From positions 1-64,000 of the forward strand of contig CAZNUW010000002.1 of assembly GCA_964576515.1 (NCBI GenBank): a stretch of 64,000 nucleotides of DNA, read 5' to 3'. Positions 41,901 through 50,733 of this stretch are shown one piece after another. The stretch comes from SHVO01 sp964576515. Lineage in GTDB: Bacteria; Pseudomonadota; Alphaproteobacteria; Rhodospirillales; Rhodospirillaceae. Under the pieces are notes generated by a model that was not told the origin of the DNA, did no database searches, and was given only the letters and a program-made list of their open reading frames with translations. The number at the start of each line of letters is the position of its first letter. Position 1 is the stretch's first letter. A program made the translations under genes and the position numbers.

Positions 41901-43352
41901 ATGGCCATGTCGAACGAACCTTTCCCCATTCCCCGCCATGACGCCGAAAACGGCCGCCCCGTGACCGCGAAAGCGGCTGCGCGGGATGTCTCCGAATTCG
42001 TCGATGCCCGGGTCGCCCCACGGGGCAGTCTTGAAACCCTCTCGCATGAGGAAGTCGCCAAGTTGCTCGACCGCGGGCAGGGTGGTCTGTACCCACTTCT
42101 GCGGCGGTGCGCGCTCGCGGTCTTGAACGCCGGGAGTCACAGCGACGACGCCCGCGAACTGTTCGAGAAATTTCACGATTTTGAACTGAAAATCCTTCAG
42201 CAGTCCTGGGGCATCGAGCTCGAGGTCGTCAACGCCCCCGCCATCGCGTTCGTCGACGGCGAGATGATCCGCGGCGTGAAGGAACTCCTTTTCGCCGTCG
42301 TGCGCGACATCGTCTACGTGTCGAACGAGGTGGTGGAGAGCGGCCGGTTCGATCTCGCCCAGTCCGACAGCATCACCAACGCCGTCTTCCATATCCTGCG
42401 CAATGCGCGCGTGCTCGGCGCCCAGAACAAACCCGATCTCGTCGTCTGTTGGGGCGGCCACGCGATCCCGCGCGCCGAATACGACTACACGAAGCGTGTC
42501 GGCTATGAACTCGGCCTGCGCGGCCTGAATGTCTGCACCGGCTGCGGTCCCGGCGCGATGAAGGGCCCCATGAAAGGCGCGAACATCGGCCACGCCAAGC
42601 AGCGCATCAAGACGGGATGCTACATCGGCCTAACCGAACCGGGGATCGTCGCGGCCGAGCCGCCGAACCCGATCGTCAATCAGCTTGTGATCATGCCGGA
42701 TATCGAAAAGCGCCTGGAGGCGTTCATCCGCCTAGGCCACGGCGTCATCATTTTCCCGGGCGGAGTGGGCACGATGGAGGAGATTTTGTTCCTCCTCGGC
42801 GTGTTGCTCGATCCCGCCAACGCCGATCAGCCGATGCCGCTGATCTTCACCGGCCCGGCGTCCGCGGCCGCCTACTTCCAGCGCATCGACGAGTTCATCG
42901 CTGTCACCCTCGGACCTGAGGCGCGTCAGCGCTATCAGGTCATCATCGACGATCCCGCGGCGGTGGGCCGTGCGATGGTGAAGGGGTTCGAGGCCGTGCG
43001 CGCCCACCGCAAGGACACCGGCGAAGCGTTCAACTTCAATTGGAACTTAAAGATCCCGGACGGATTCCAGCAACCCTTCCAGGTGAATCACGCGACCGTC
43101 GCCGCGCTCGACCTGCATCTGGATCGCCCCATGCACAAACGCGCGGTGGACCTGCGCCGCCTGTTCTCCGCCCTGGTGGCGGGCAATGTGAAAGAGGCCG
43201 GCATCCGCGAGATCGAGGCCAACGGCCCGTTCGAGATCCATGGCGACCGTCAGCTCATCGAACCTCTGGACGCGCTTCTGACGCAGTTCGTCGCCCAGAA
43301 CCGCATGAAGCTGTCGGGCGAGTACAAGCCGATTTATAGGATTGTGCCCTAG
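41901..43352 (+). CDS. ppnN: PpnN, pyrimidine/purine nucleotide 5'-monophosphate nucleosidase (LOG family)
   Basis: 483 residues. The central Rossmann-like LOG domain carries the nucleotide-binding signatures CTGCGPGAMKGPMKGA and FPGGVGTMEEI. N- and C-terminal domains (DUF4478/DUF3412 type; DVAPRGSLETLSHEEVAKLLD and the PHDGFQQPFQVNHATV-like segment) distinguish PpnN/YgdH from smaller cytokinin LOG enzymes. It splits NMPs into base and ribose-5-phosphate and is known to be stimulated by (p)ppGpp. A second ATG lies at 41907. Monocistronic, followed by a converging tRNA gene. Confidence 0.9.
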   Translation: MAMSNEPFPIPRHDAENGRPVTAKAAARDVSEFVDARVAPRGSLETLSHEEVAKLLDRGQGGLYPLLRRCALAVLNAGSHSDDARELFEKFHDFELKILQQSWGIELEVVNAPAIAFVDGEMIRGVKELLFAVVRDIVYVSNEVVESGRFDLAQSDSITNAVFHILRNARVLGAQNKPDLVVCWGGHAIPRAEYDYTKRVGYELGLRGLNVCTGCGPGAMKGPMKGANIGHAKQRIKTGCYIGLTEPGIVAAEPPNPIVNQLVIMPDIEKRLEAFIRLGHGVIIFPGGVGTMEEILFLLGVLLDPANADQPMPLIFTGPASAAAYFQRIDEFIAVTLGPEARQRYQVIIDDPAAVGRAMVKGFEAVRAHRKDTGEAFNFNWNLKIPDGFQQPFQVNHATVAALDLHLDRPMHKRAVDLRRLFSALVAGNVKEAGIREIEANGPFEIHGDRQLIEPLDALLTQFVAQNRMKLSGEYKPIYRIVP

Positions 43353-43373
43353 GTGCGGGCCTGCGGTGAGGAA

Positions 43374-43448
43374 TGGTGCTGCCGAGTAGGATTGAACTAC
43401 CGACCTCCCCCTTACCAAGGGGGTGCTCTACCACTGAGCTACGGCAGC
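43374..43448 (-). tRNA. tRNA-Thr (GGT anticodon)
   Basis: Minus strand. Acceptor stem GCTGCCG/CGGCAGC pairs fully. The D-arm is AGCTCAGTGGTAGAGC, the anticodon stem CCCCC/GGGGG with loop TTGGTAA (anticodon GGT), and the T-arm GTAGTTCAATCCTAC. CCA is encoded (43374-43376). 75 nt in all. The gene begins 21 bp after ppnN ends, on the opposite strand. Confidence 0.97.
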
Positions 43449-43468
43449 GAGACCATCTGCGGAAAGCC

Positions 43469-43485
43469 CCCCTTGAACCAAGGGG
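43469..43485. terminator. Hairpin beside tRNA-Thr
   Basis: CCCCTTG-aac-CAAGGGG, 7-bp stem and 3-nt loop, between tRNA-Thr and the next gene. It could end transcription from ppnN or be fortuitous. No T-run. Confidence 0.3.
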
Positions 43486-43601
43486 CGGCCCTCCAAAGCG
43501 GCGCGGAACATGCCATAACGACCCTGGCGGTGCAAGCGAACGTCCCGTACCTCTTATGATCTGATTTTACAGGGATATCCTATGACTTGTGGAAACCTCG
43601 G

Positions 43602-43793
43602 ATGAGTGCGCGCGACCCCGTCCTCCCCGAAAAAGCGCCCGGCCCGCCCCAGAAAAAGCCGCAGTCGGACGCCGCGCAGGACCGTCTGGCGACGGCCTTG
43701 CGCGAGAACCTGAAACGCCGCAAGGCCCAGGAGCGGGCCCGCGACGCCGCCGCACCGTCCGTGCCCCCGGAATCGGCCAAGCGGGACCGGTAA
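43602..43793 (+). CDS. Small charged protein of unknown function
   Basis: 63 residues, Pro/Lys/Arg/Ala-rich (SARDPVLPEKAPGPPQKKPQSDAAQDRLATALRENLKRRKAQERARDAA), with one likely helix (RLATALRENLKRRKAQERARD). Very short proteins of this composition occur in alphaproteobacteria near housekeeping genes, but I cannot name the family. There is no signal or membrane segment. Preceded by AACCTCGG without a clear RBS. It lies between tRNA-Thr and dcd. Confidence 0.5.
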   Translation: MSARDPVLPEKAPGPPQKKPQSDAAQDRLATALRENLKRRKAQERARDAAAPSVPPESAKRDR

Positions 43794-43909
43794 ACTTGAG
43801 GGCGTGGCCCCCGGTGGGCTACAAGCGACCCTCCCGGCGGCGTCCGCCGGCTTTCTCACGTTTTCCCGCCTGATTTTTCCAGGCGGCCCTTTCCAGCTAG
43901 GACCGTCCC

Positions 43910-44464
43910 ATGTCCGTTCTGCCCGATACCTGGATCCGCAAGATGGCGACCGAACACGGAATGATCGCGCCGTTCGCCGACCGTCAGCACCGCGAAGGCA
44001 TCATTTCCTACGGCGTCTCGTCGTATGGCTACGATGCGCGCGTGTCGGACGAGTTCAAGATTTTCACCAACGTGGATTCCGCGGTGGTTGACCCCAAGGA
44101 TTTTTCCGGCGCCACTTTCGTCGACCGCAAGTTGGACGTGTGTGTGATCCCGCCCAACAGCTTCGCCCTGGCGCGCACCGTGGAATACTTCAAAATCCCG
44201 CGCGACACCCTGGTGATCTGCCTCGGGAAATCGACCTACGCGCGCTGCGGCATCATCGTCAACGTCACGCCGCTGGAGCCCGAGTGGGAAGGGCACGTCA
44301 CGTTGGAGTTCTCCAACACCACCACACTTCCGGCGAAGATTTATGCGAACGAGGGCGCGGCGCAATTCATCTTCCTGAAAGCCGACAGCGTTTGCGAAAC
44401 CTCCTACGCCGATCGCAAAGGGAAATATCAAGGCCAGAAAGGCGTCACGCTGCCGCGGCTTTAG
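43910..44464 (+). CDS. dcd: dCTP deaminase
   Basis: 184 residues. The trimeric dUTPase-superfamily fold has SYGVSSYGYDARVS near the N-terminus, GKSTYARCGIIVNVTPLEPEWEGHVTLEFSN with the catalytic Glu and Arg/Ser, and a C-terminal substrate-covering segment (YQGQKGVTLPRL). It converts dCTP to dUTP for thymidylate synthesis. The length is typical. Followed 54 bp later by murA on the same strand. Confidence 0.95.
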   Translation: MSVLPDTWIRKMATEHGMIAPFADRQHREGIISYGVSSYGYDARVSDEFKIFTNVDSAVVDPKDFSGATFVDRKLDVCVIPPNSFALARTVEYFKIPRDTLVICLGKSTYARCGIIVNVTPLEPEWEGHVTLEFSNTTTLPAKIYANEGAAQFIFLKADSVCETSYADRKGKYQGQKGVTLPRL

Positions 44465-44518
44465 CGTCCGTGCGCGCCAAGATCGATCGCTTCAGCCTCA
44501 GACAAGAAAGAGTATCCG

Positions 44519-45820
44519 TTGGACGCCATTCGCATCCTGGGCGGTAAGCCCCTCACCGGCGAGATCGTCATCGGCGGCGCGAAGAACGCGGCGCTGCCGC
44601 TCATGGCCGCGGCGCTGTTGACCGATCAGCCGCTGACTTTGACCAACATGCCGGAGTTGGCGGATATCGGCTCGATGGCCAACCTCCTGCGCCAGCACGG
44701 CGTGCGGGTGGACCAGTCGGCCTTCGGCGCGGGTAGCAACGTGACCGACGCGGGCGCCACCGGGCGCACCATGACCCTGACCGCCGACCCGATCACCAGC
44801 GTCACGGCGCCCTATGATTTAGTGCGGCGCATGCGCGCCTCGGTGCTCGTGCTCGGCCCCCTGGTCGCGCGCATGGGCGAAGCCAAGGTTTCGCTGCCCG
44901 GCGGCTGCGCCATCGGCACGCGGCCGGTCGACCTGCATTTGAAGGCGCTGGAATCCCTCGGCGCGAAGATCGACGTCCAGGGCGGCTATATCCACGCGAC
45001 CGCGCCCGGCGGCCTCAAAGGCGCGAAGATCGTGTTCCCGAAGGTCACCGTCGGCGGGACCGAGAACCTGCTGATGGCCGCGGCCTTGGCCCAGGGCGAC
45101 ACCGTGCTCGAGAACGCCGCCCGCGAGCCCGAAATCGGCAACCTCGCCGACTGCTTGAACGCCATGGGCGCCGAGATCACTGGCATCGGGTCCGGCACCT
45201 TGCGCATCCGTGGCGTGAAAGCGCTGCACGGCGCGCGGGTCGCGGTGATCCCCGACCGGATCGAAACCGGCACCTATGCCATCGCCGGGGCCATCACCCG
45301 CGGGCGGATCAAGTTGGTGGGCACGCGCTATGACCTTCTCGAAGCGGTGTTCGCCGCCATGCGTCAGGCGGGCGTGACGGTCGAGGCCGGCGACAATACG
45401 GTCACCATCTCCGCCGAGGACGGCCTGACCGGCGTCGACGTGATGACCGAACCCTATCCGGGCTTCCCCACCGACATGCAGGCCCAGTGGATGGCCCTGA
45501 TGGCCACGGCCAACGGCGCCTCGATGATCACGGAAACCATTTTCGAGAACCGCTTCATGCACGTGCCGGAACTGACGCGCTTCGGCGCCGAGGTGAACGT
45601 GCACGGTTCGTCCGCCATCGTGCGGGGGCGCAAAAAACTTTCCGGCGCGCCGGTGATGGCGACCGACCTGCGCGCGTCCGTCTCGCTCATCCTCGCCGGC
45701 CTCGCCGCCGAGGGGGAAACCCTCGTCAACCGCGTCTATCACCTGGATCGCGGTTACGAGCGGTTGGAAGAAAAACTCGGCGCGTGCGGCGCTCACATCG
45801 AGCGAATCTCAGGTAGCTAG
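44519..45820 (+). CDS. murA: UDP-N-acetylglucosamine 1-carboxyvinyltransferase
   Basis: 433 residues. MurA adds enolpyruvate to UDP-GlcNAc, the first committed step of peptidoglycan synthesis in the cytoplasm. Substrate Lys-Asn is in GGAKNAALP (about 19-27), and the catalytic loop Cys130 is in SLPGGCAIGTRPVDLH, so a normal fosfomycin-sensitive active site is expected. The start is TTG 44519 (MDAIRILGGK aligns with family N-termini), with AAGAAAGAG upstream. Confidence 0.95.
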   Translation: MDAIRILGGKPLTGEIVIGGAKNAALPLMAAALLTDQPLTLTNMPELADIGSMANLLRQHGVRVDQSAFGAGSNVTDAGATGRTMTLTADPITSVTAPYDLVRRMRASVLVLGPLVARMGEAKVSLPGGCAIGTRPVDLHLKALESLGAKIDVQGGYIHATAPGGLKGAKIVFPKVTVGGTENLLMAAALAQGDTVLENAAREPEIGNLADCLNAMGAEITGIGSGTLRIRGVKALHGARVAVIPDRIETGTYAIAGAITRGRIKLVGTRYDLLEAVFAAMRQAGVTVEAGDNTVTISAEDGLTGVDVMTEPYPGFPTDMQAQWMALMATANGASMITETIFENRFMHVPELTRFGAEVNVHGSSAIVRGRKKLSGAPVMATDLRASVSLILAGLAAEGETLVNRVYHLDRGYERLEEKLGACGAHIERISGS

Positions 45821-45868
45821 GCGCATGTTCCGGAAAAGTGTGAGCGGTTTTCCGACTAGAACATGCGC
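45821..45868. repeat. REP-like palindromic element
   Basis: GCGCATGTTC (45821-45830) pairs with GAACATGCGC (45859-45868), and GGAAAA (45832-45837) with TTTTCC (45848-45853), a long hairpin with small internal loops. Very similar palindromes are a common dispersed intergenic repeat of alphaproteobacteria. It sits in the murA/UPF0262 gap, where it could also act as a terminator. Confidence 0.75.
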
Positions 45869-45927
45869 GATGAAAAGACAGTCGCGCACAGGACTGGCCA
45901 TGTTCGACTGGGAAAAGCGCTGACCCG

Positions 45928-46422
45928 ATGAGCGAGGGATTCGGACAGCGGCCGCGGTCGATCGTCCGTATCGAGCTCGACGAACGCTCGTTCCTGCGCC
46001 GCCGTCCGGAAGTCGAGCATGAGCGCGAAGTCGCGCTTTTCGACCTTTTGGAAGAGAACACCTTCTGCTTGAAGGGCGAGGGGTGTAGCCCCGGACCCTA
46101 TCACCTGCGCCTTGCCCTGCGCGAGGATCGCCTGGTGTTCGACATCCGCGATACGGGCGACGCGCCGCAAAAGGAAGTCGCGCTGCCCGTCAGGCCGTTT
46201 CGCGCCGTGATCAAGGATTACTTCCTGGTGTGCGAGAACTATTTCGACGCCATCAAGACCTCGTCGCCGTCGCAGATCGAGGCCATCGACATGGGCCGGC
46301 GCGCGCTCCACAACGAAGGCGCGCAGATGCTGCAAGAGCGTCTGGGCGAACATGTCGATCTGGACCACGGCACCTCGCGGCGGTTCTTCACGCTGCTGTG
46401 CATCCTGCATATGAGAGGCTAG
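45928..46422 (+). CDS. UPF0262 family protein
   Basis: 164 residues. The family landmarks IELDERSFLRRRPEVEHEREVALFDLLEENTF and the central AVIKDYFLVCENYFDAIKTSSPSQIEAIDMGRRALHNEGAQML are intact. UPF0262 proteins are nearly confined to alphaproteobacteria and have no proven function. The gene is followed six bases later by the low-MW phosphatase, the usual arrangement, so both are probably in one operon with maf. Confidence 0.92.
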   Translation: MSEGFGQRPRSIVRIELDERSFLRRRPEVEHEREVALFDLLEENTFCLKGEGCSPGPYHLRLALREDRLVFDIRDTGDAPQKEVALPVRPFRAVIKDYFLVCENYFDAIKTSSPSQIEAIDMGRRALHNEGAQMLQERLGEHVDLDHGTSRRFFTLLCILHMRG

Positions 46423-46428
46423 CGCGCG

Positions 46429-46866
46429 ATGCAGGTTCTCCCTTCAGCCGTGTTGTTCTGCTGCAACCTGAATCAGGTGCGCTCGCCCATGGCCGAGGGG
46501 ATTCTCAAGCGCTTTCATGGTGCGCGCATTTTTGTGGACTCCGCTGGGGTCTATGAAGGCGGGCTCGACCCTTTCATGGTCGAGGTGATGCGCGAGATCG
46601 GCGTGGATATGTCCCGGCACCGGCCCAAGACGATGACGAACCTGGATGCGGAGTCCTTTGAACTGGTGATTGCCCTGTCGCGGCCCGCCCGGGAAAAGGC
46701 CGAAAGTCTCACCCGCTACACCCACTGCGACCTGCGGACGTGGGAGATCGCGGATCCTACCCAGGTGGAGGGCGCACGGGCCGCGCGTCTGGCCGCCTAT
46801 CGTCAGGTGCGCGACCAACTTCAGCAGAAGATCCTCGATCTCTTTCCGCGCCTCGACCCCTATTGA
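46429..46866 (+). CDS. Low-molecular-weight phosphatase / arsenate-reductase-family protein
   Basis: 145 residues. The P-loop Cys12-x5-Arg18 (CNLNQVRSPMAEG) is the catalytic signature of LMW protein-tyrosine phosphatases and related arsenate reductases. The usual DP acid near the C-terminus (IADP) is present. In this alphaproteobacterial group the protein is normally encoded between UPF0262 and infA. No second redox cysteine pair of ArsC is obvious, so phosphatase activity is more likely. Substrate unknown. Confidence 0.85.
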   Translation: MQVLPSAVLFCCNLNQVRSPMAEGILKRFHGARIFVDSAGVYEGGLDPFMVEVMREIGVDMSRHRPKTMTNLDAESFELVIALSRPAREKAESLTRYTHCDLRTWEIADPTQVEGARAARLAAYRQVRDQLQQKILDLFPRLDPY

Positions 46867-47034
46867 TCCGGGCGGCGGCGATATTTTCGATCTTGACCGG
46901 CGCGGGACGGATTCGCACATTTCCGCCGCGTTACGGATGTCACGCCAGGGATACCAAAAAGGGACGCCTCACATTCCGCTTCATGTCGCACCAGCCCGCC
47001 GCCGGGGACGCGGCCATCGCCGCGCAGGCGCGGT

Positions 47035-47604
47035 ATGACCGCGCCGTTCGTTCTCGCGTCCGCGTCGCCGCGGCGTCTGGCGTTGCTCGCCCAGATCGGA
47101 CGTAAGCCCGATATTGTCGCCGCCGCCGATATCGACGAAACGCCGCGCGCCGCGGAACGGCCGCGCCTGCTGGCGGCGCGTCTCGCGCGCGCCAAAGCCG
47201 AAGCCGCGGCGAAGCTGCACCCCGGCGCGGTGATCCTCGCCGCCGATACGGTCGTGGCCTGCGGCCGGCGCGTTCTCGACAAGACCGAGGACGAACGCGC
47301 GGCCCGCGCGATCCTGAAACTTCTGTCCGGCCGCCGTCATCGGGTGTACGGCGGCATCGCGGTGATCGACCCTGCGGGAAACCTTCTCACGCGCGTCGTC
47401 ATGACCCAGGTCGCCTTCAAGCGCCTCAGCGACGCCGAGCTCGACGCCTACATCGCCTCCGGCGAATGGCGCGGCAAAGCCGGCGCCTACGGCATCCAGG
47501 GCGCCGCCGGCGCCTTCGTGCCGTGGATCAACGGGTCCTACACGAACATCGTGGGGCTGTGCGTGCACACGGCGGATAAGTTGTTGGCCAGCGTCACCGC
47601 TTGA
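47035..47604 (+). CDS. maf: Maf-family nucleoside triphosphate pyrophosphatase
   Basis: 189 residues. FVLASASPRRLALLAQIG at the N-terminus, the catalytic Asp region AADTVVACGRRVLDKTED, and EWRGKAGAYGIQGAAGAFVPWINGSYTNIVGL near the end match Maf/YhdE. These enzymes hydrolyse dTTP/UTP or modified NTPs as house-cleaning. It lies 168 bp after the phosphatase gene; that gap is too short to hold infA, which often separates these genes in relatives. Confidence 0.93.
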   Translation: MTAPFVLASASPRRLALLAQIGRKPDIVAAADIDETPRAAERPRLLAARLARAKAEAAAKLHPGAVILAADTVVACGRRVLDKTEDERAARAILKLLSGRRHRVYGGIAVIDPAGNLLTRVVMTQVAFKRLSDAELDAYIASGEWRGKAGAYGIQGAAGAFVPWINGSYTNIVGLCVHTADKLLASVTA

Positions 47605-47606
47605 AC

Positions 47607-48572
47607 CTATCCATGTAACTTGAGATGCCACGCCCAGGCGTCGCGGATTTGATCTGCCAGCGTGCGGCGCGGCGCCCATCCGAGTGCCTGCGCTGCCCGG
47701 CGTGAGTCCGCCACGAGAATCGCCGCATCGCCGACGCGGCGCGACCCTGTTTCCACGCGAATCTCGCGACCGGTCACCGTTCGCGTGGTCTCGACCACCT
47801 GTCGCACCGAATAACCGCCACCGGTGCCGAGGTTATAGACCCGTCCGCCCTGCGCGTGCGCGAGGGCCAGGAGGTGCGCGTCGGCCAAATCCGCGACATG
47901 GATATAGTCCCGCACGCAGGTGCCGTCAGGCGTCGGATAATCGGTGCCGTTGATCATGACCGCTGGCGCGCGGCCCAGGGCGACGTCGAGGACGCGCGGA
48001 ATCAGGTGGGTCTCCGGTTCATGCCACTCGCCGGTTTCGCCCTCGGGGTCCGCGCCCGCGGCATTAAAGTAGCGCAGGGCGGTCCAGGCGAGCCCGGCGT
48101 CCTTCTCCGCTTGCGCGAGCAAACCTTCCATTTCCAGCTTTGCGGCGCCGTAAGGGTTGATGGGCCGGCAGGGCGTTTGTTCATCGATGGGCATGGTCTC
48201 GGGCAGGCCGTACACGGCGCACGAGCTGGAGACGACGATGCGCGTCACGCCCGCGTTCTTCATGGCCGCCAGAAGGCTTTGCGTGCCGCCCACGATGTTG
48301 CGGCGATAAAGGTCCGGTTGCGCCACCGACTCATCGACTTGAATGAAAGAGGCGAAGTGCATCACCGCCTCGGGCCGGTGTTTGCGCAGGATGGCCGCGA
48401 GGCGGTCCTCGTCGTGGAGGTCGCCTTCCTCCAGCGGCCCCCACTTCACCAATTCACGGTGGCCGCGGCTCAGATTGTCGTAGGTCACGGGAGTATGCCC
48501 GGCGCGCGCCAGCGCCTTGCACGCATGGCTGCCCACATATCCGGCGCCGCCCGTCACTAAAATCGTCGCCAT
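47607..48572 (-). CDS. galE: UDP-glucose 4-epimerase
   Basis: A 321-residue extended short-chain dehydrogenase. The NAD(P) site is TGGAGYVGSH (7-16), with catalytic Ser in VSSSCAVYG and Tyr-x3-Lys in NPYGAAKLEME. Later segments (RYFNAAGAD, DGTCVRDYIHVADLADAH) are typical of GalE. It interconverts UDP-glucose and UDP-galactose for surface polysaccharides. The gene stands just before the sulfotransferase/glycosyltransferase region, on the opposite strand, and may supply its sugar donors. Confidence 0.92.
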   Translation of the reverse strand: MATILVTGGAGYVGSHACKALARAGHTPVTYDNLSRGHRELVKWGPLEEGDLHDEDRLAAILRKHRPEAVMHFASFIQVDESVAQPDLYRRNIVGGTQSLLAAMKNAGVTRIVVSSSCAVYGLPETMPIDEQTPCRPINPYGAAKLEMEGLLAQAEKDAGLAWTALRYFNAAGADPEGETGEWHEPETHLIPRVLDVALGRAPAVMINGTDYPTPDGTCVRDYIHVADLADAHLLALAHAQGGRVYNLGTGGGYSVRQVVETTRTVTGREIRVETGSRRVGDAAILVADSRRAAQALGWAPRRTLADQIRDAWAWHLKLHG

Positions 48573-48670
48573 ATTTCCCGATCGTTAATATCTCCAGGCA
48601 CACATTCATAGACGCGCCCGCACGGGAGTGCGACAACCTTTCTTAGCCTCACTGACCATTTCGCGTTCGC

Positions 48671-50680
48671 ATGACAGTCCAGAGCCCTCCTTCCGAGACC
48701 ACAGTCATTGCCGCGGTCGGCCGCTCCGGCACGACGATCATGCACCGCCTTCTTCTCGAAATTTATGCGGACCGCTTCGGGCAGGCGTTCGACACCCTCT
48801 ATGAACCGTTCGTTTGGGACAGCGACGTTATCGGTCGCTACCCCATGGACAAGGCGCGCGAGGAACAGTTCGGGCGACAGGACGCGTTAAGTCAGGAAGG
48901 TCTGTATCTTCACACCAAGCTGCCGCTTTTCACCAATGGCGATCAGCTTGGGGATGCCGCACAGATCACGCATCGCCATCTCAAGGCGGCTCCCTCACGC
49001 CCCTTGTTGGCGAAATTCATTCGCGCCAATGGGCGGTTGGGATTGCTCGATAAACTCTACCCGAAAGCGCGGTTTCTTGTGTGCCTGCGCAACCCGTTCG
49101 ACGTTGTGAACTCCGTTCTCACGAAATTCTCGTTCTTCGGGGCGGAGTTTCATAAGAACGACTATCCACGATTTGCCGCGGACGTCGCGCGCACCTTCGG
49201 CGTGACGTTGCCGCCCGAGGCGGCGCTGACGCCCGCATATAAGGCCGCGCTGTGGTGCCATTTTATGAATGCCGCGGCGTTCCAACATGCCGCGGGGAAG
49301 GACAACTATCGGGTCATCGTCTATGAGGATTTTGCGGCCCACCGAGCGGCTTATGCCCGCATCATCTGCGATCATATTGGGGTTCCATACAAGCCGGCCT
49401 ATGAAACGGTCACGGCCCGGTCCGTTGGGCGCGTCTCGAAGGTCGCCCCCGTCCTTGGAGCGTTCGACGTCGCTCAAATCATGCCACTTCTGGACTCTTA
49501 CATGGCGCTGGCGGCGGCGTCGCCTCGTGTCGGCGAAATTGATCGCAATCGCATTCTGAGCCGCTACGCAAATCTTCCCGGACGAACAGCCTACGTGGCG
49601 CGCGGATTTGGATGGTCGCCGGTTAAGCTGGAGGGGGAGGTGGTAAAGCAGCGCGAGAACGCGAAGGAGGCCGAGCAGTCGCGGCGGACCCTCGTTGCGG
49701 ACGTGCAGCGACGTACGTTGGTTGCGGAAACCGGAGCGCGCGAGACGAAGGTGGGCGTAAGCGTCATTGTCGTCTGCGCTAACGCCGGGCAAGCAATACG
49801 CCGTGCCATCGACAGTGTCAGGAACCAGTCGTACCCGGTCTCCGAAATCATTGTCGCCGATGAAGGCTCAACGGATGGAAGCCGCACGCTGCTTGAGGCG
49901 CTCGCGAAGGAAGAACCGCGTGTTCGCCTTATCCTTGACGGCGCGGGTCGCGGGGCTTCTGCGCTTCGGAACGAAGCGGTTCGCTCCGCTGGGCAACCTT
50001 TCGTGGCGCTGATTGATGGAAGCGACGCTTTTCATGTCACGAAGATCGAGCGCGAAGTTCGGGCCTTGCTAGGGCGCGAGGACTCTGTTGCTTTCAGCGA
50101 TATCGTCAAGCAAAACCCCGAAGAGTATTGGGACTGTTCGTGGGCCGCTGGGCTGAACGGGCGTGCGATGATCGCAAATGTTGCGGCCCTCGCCGCGCCT
50201 CCTCCACGCGATATGTTGCTCGCGCGCGAACTCTTTTTGCAATCCGGCGGTTATCGCGACGACCGTTCCATCTACGGAGATTGGGGATTTTGTATTCGTC
50301 TGGCCGCTAGAGCGAAGCATTGGCTTTATAGCGGTGGCCCGGGCACGCTGCATTCCGCAGCGCGCTTCTCAAACGTAAGTCGGGTAAATCAGGCTTACAG
50401 CCGTCTCGTCGTGCTTTCCGCGGATGTCGATCGGGTGTTGTCCGATTATGGCTGCTGGACAGCAGCGCTCGCCGGGCTTTTGCGACAGTTGCGCGTCGAC
50501 GTGGATATCGCGTTCAACGACGATGCGCTGGAGGCCGCGATCGGACCTAAAGTACGTTCCATCTTTGGAATGGCGAATGATCAGTTGCTGTCGCGACCCG
50601 CGAGCGACTATGTCGCGAATGAAAGCCTGTTTTTCGACAAGCTGCGACACCTGCTCAAAGTACTCGGAGTCGCCGTCTAA
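48671..50680 (+). CDS. Sulfotransferase-glycosyltransferase family 2 fusion
   Basis: 669 residues in two parts. Residues 1-about 335 are a sulfotransferase: PAPS-binding P-loop VGRSGTTIMHRLLLE (16-30) and, later, a second PAPS region (LVCLRNPFDVVNSVL). After a charged linker, residues about 356-580 form a family 2 glycosyltransferase (VSVIVVCANAGQAIRRAIDSVRNQSYPVSEIIVADEGSTDGS, with a GSD motif in place of DxD at ALIDGSDAF). The C-terminal 90 residues are helical. It presumably transfers a sugar and sulfates the product, or couples the two steps. ATG 48671 starts the first domain directly. Confidence 0.8.
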   Translation: MTVQSPPSETTVIAAVGRSGTTIMHRLLLEIYADRFGQAFDTLYEPFVWDSDVIGRYPMDKAREEQFGRQDALSQEGLYLHTKLPLFTNGDQLGDAAQITHRHLKAAPSRPLLAKFIRANGRLGLLDKLYPKARFLVCLRNPFDVVNSVLTKFSFFGAEFHKNDYPRFAADVARTFGVTLPPEAALTPAYKAALWCHFMNAAAFQHAAGKDNYRVIVYEDFAAHRAAYARIICDHIGVPYKPAYETVTARSVGRVSKVAPVLGAFDVAQIMPLLDSYMALAAASPRVGEIDRNRILSRYANLPGRTAYVARGFGWSPVKLEGEVVKQRENAKEAEQSRRTLVADVQRRTLVAETGARETKVGVSVIVVCANAGQAIRRAIDSVRNQSYPVSEIIVADEGSTDGSRTLLEALAKEEPRVRLILDGAGRGASALRNEAVRSAGQPFVALIDGSDAFHVTKIEREVRALLGREDSVAFSDIVKQNPEEYWDCSWAAGLNGRAMIANVAALAAPPPRDMLLARELFLQSGGYRDDRSIYGDWGFCIRLAARAKHWLYSGGPGTLHSAARFSNVSRVNQAYSRLVVLSADVDRVLSDYGCWTAALAGLLRQLRVDVDIAFNDDALEAAIGPKVRSIFGMANDQLLSRPASDYVANESLFFDKLRHLLKVLGVAV

Positions 50681-50689
50681 GGCGAAGTC

Positions 50690-50718
50690 GTCCGGGACCG
50701 CTTATGACGGTCCCGGAC
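50690..50718. terminator. Strong bidirectional hairpin terminator
   Basis: GTCCGGGACCG (50690-50700), 7-nt loop, CGGTCCCGGAC (50708-50718): a perfect 11-bp stem between the convergent fusion gene and the peroxiredoxin gene. Confidence 0.75.
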
Positions 50719-50733
50719 TGACCGCGTATCGAA

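Noticed and set aside
46429..46866. Arsenate reductase of an arsenic operon
   Set aside because: It sits in the housekeeping UPF0262-maf group and lacks the redox cysteine pair; no arsenic genes are near.
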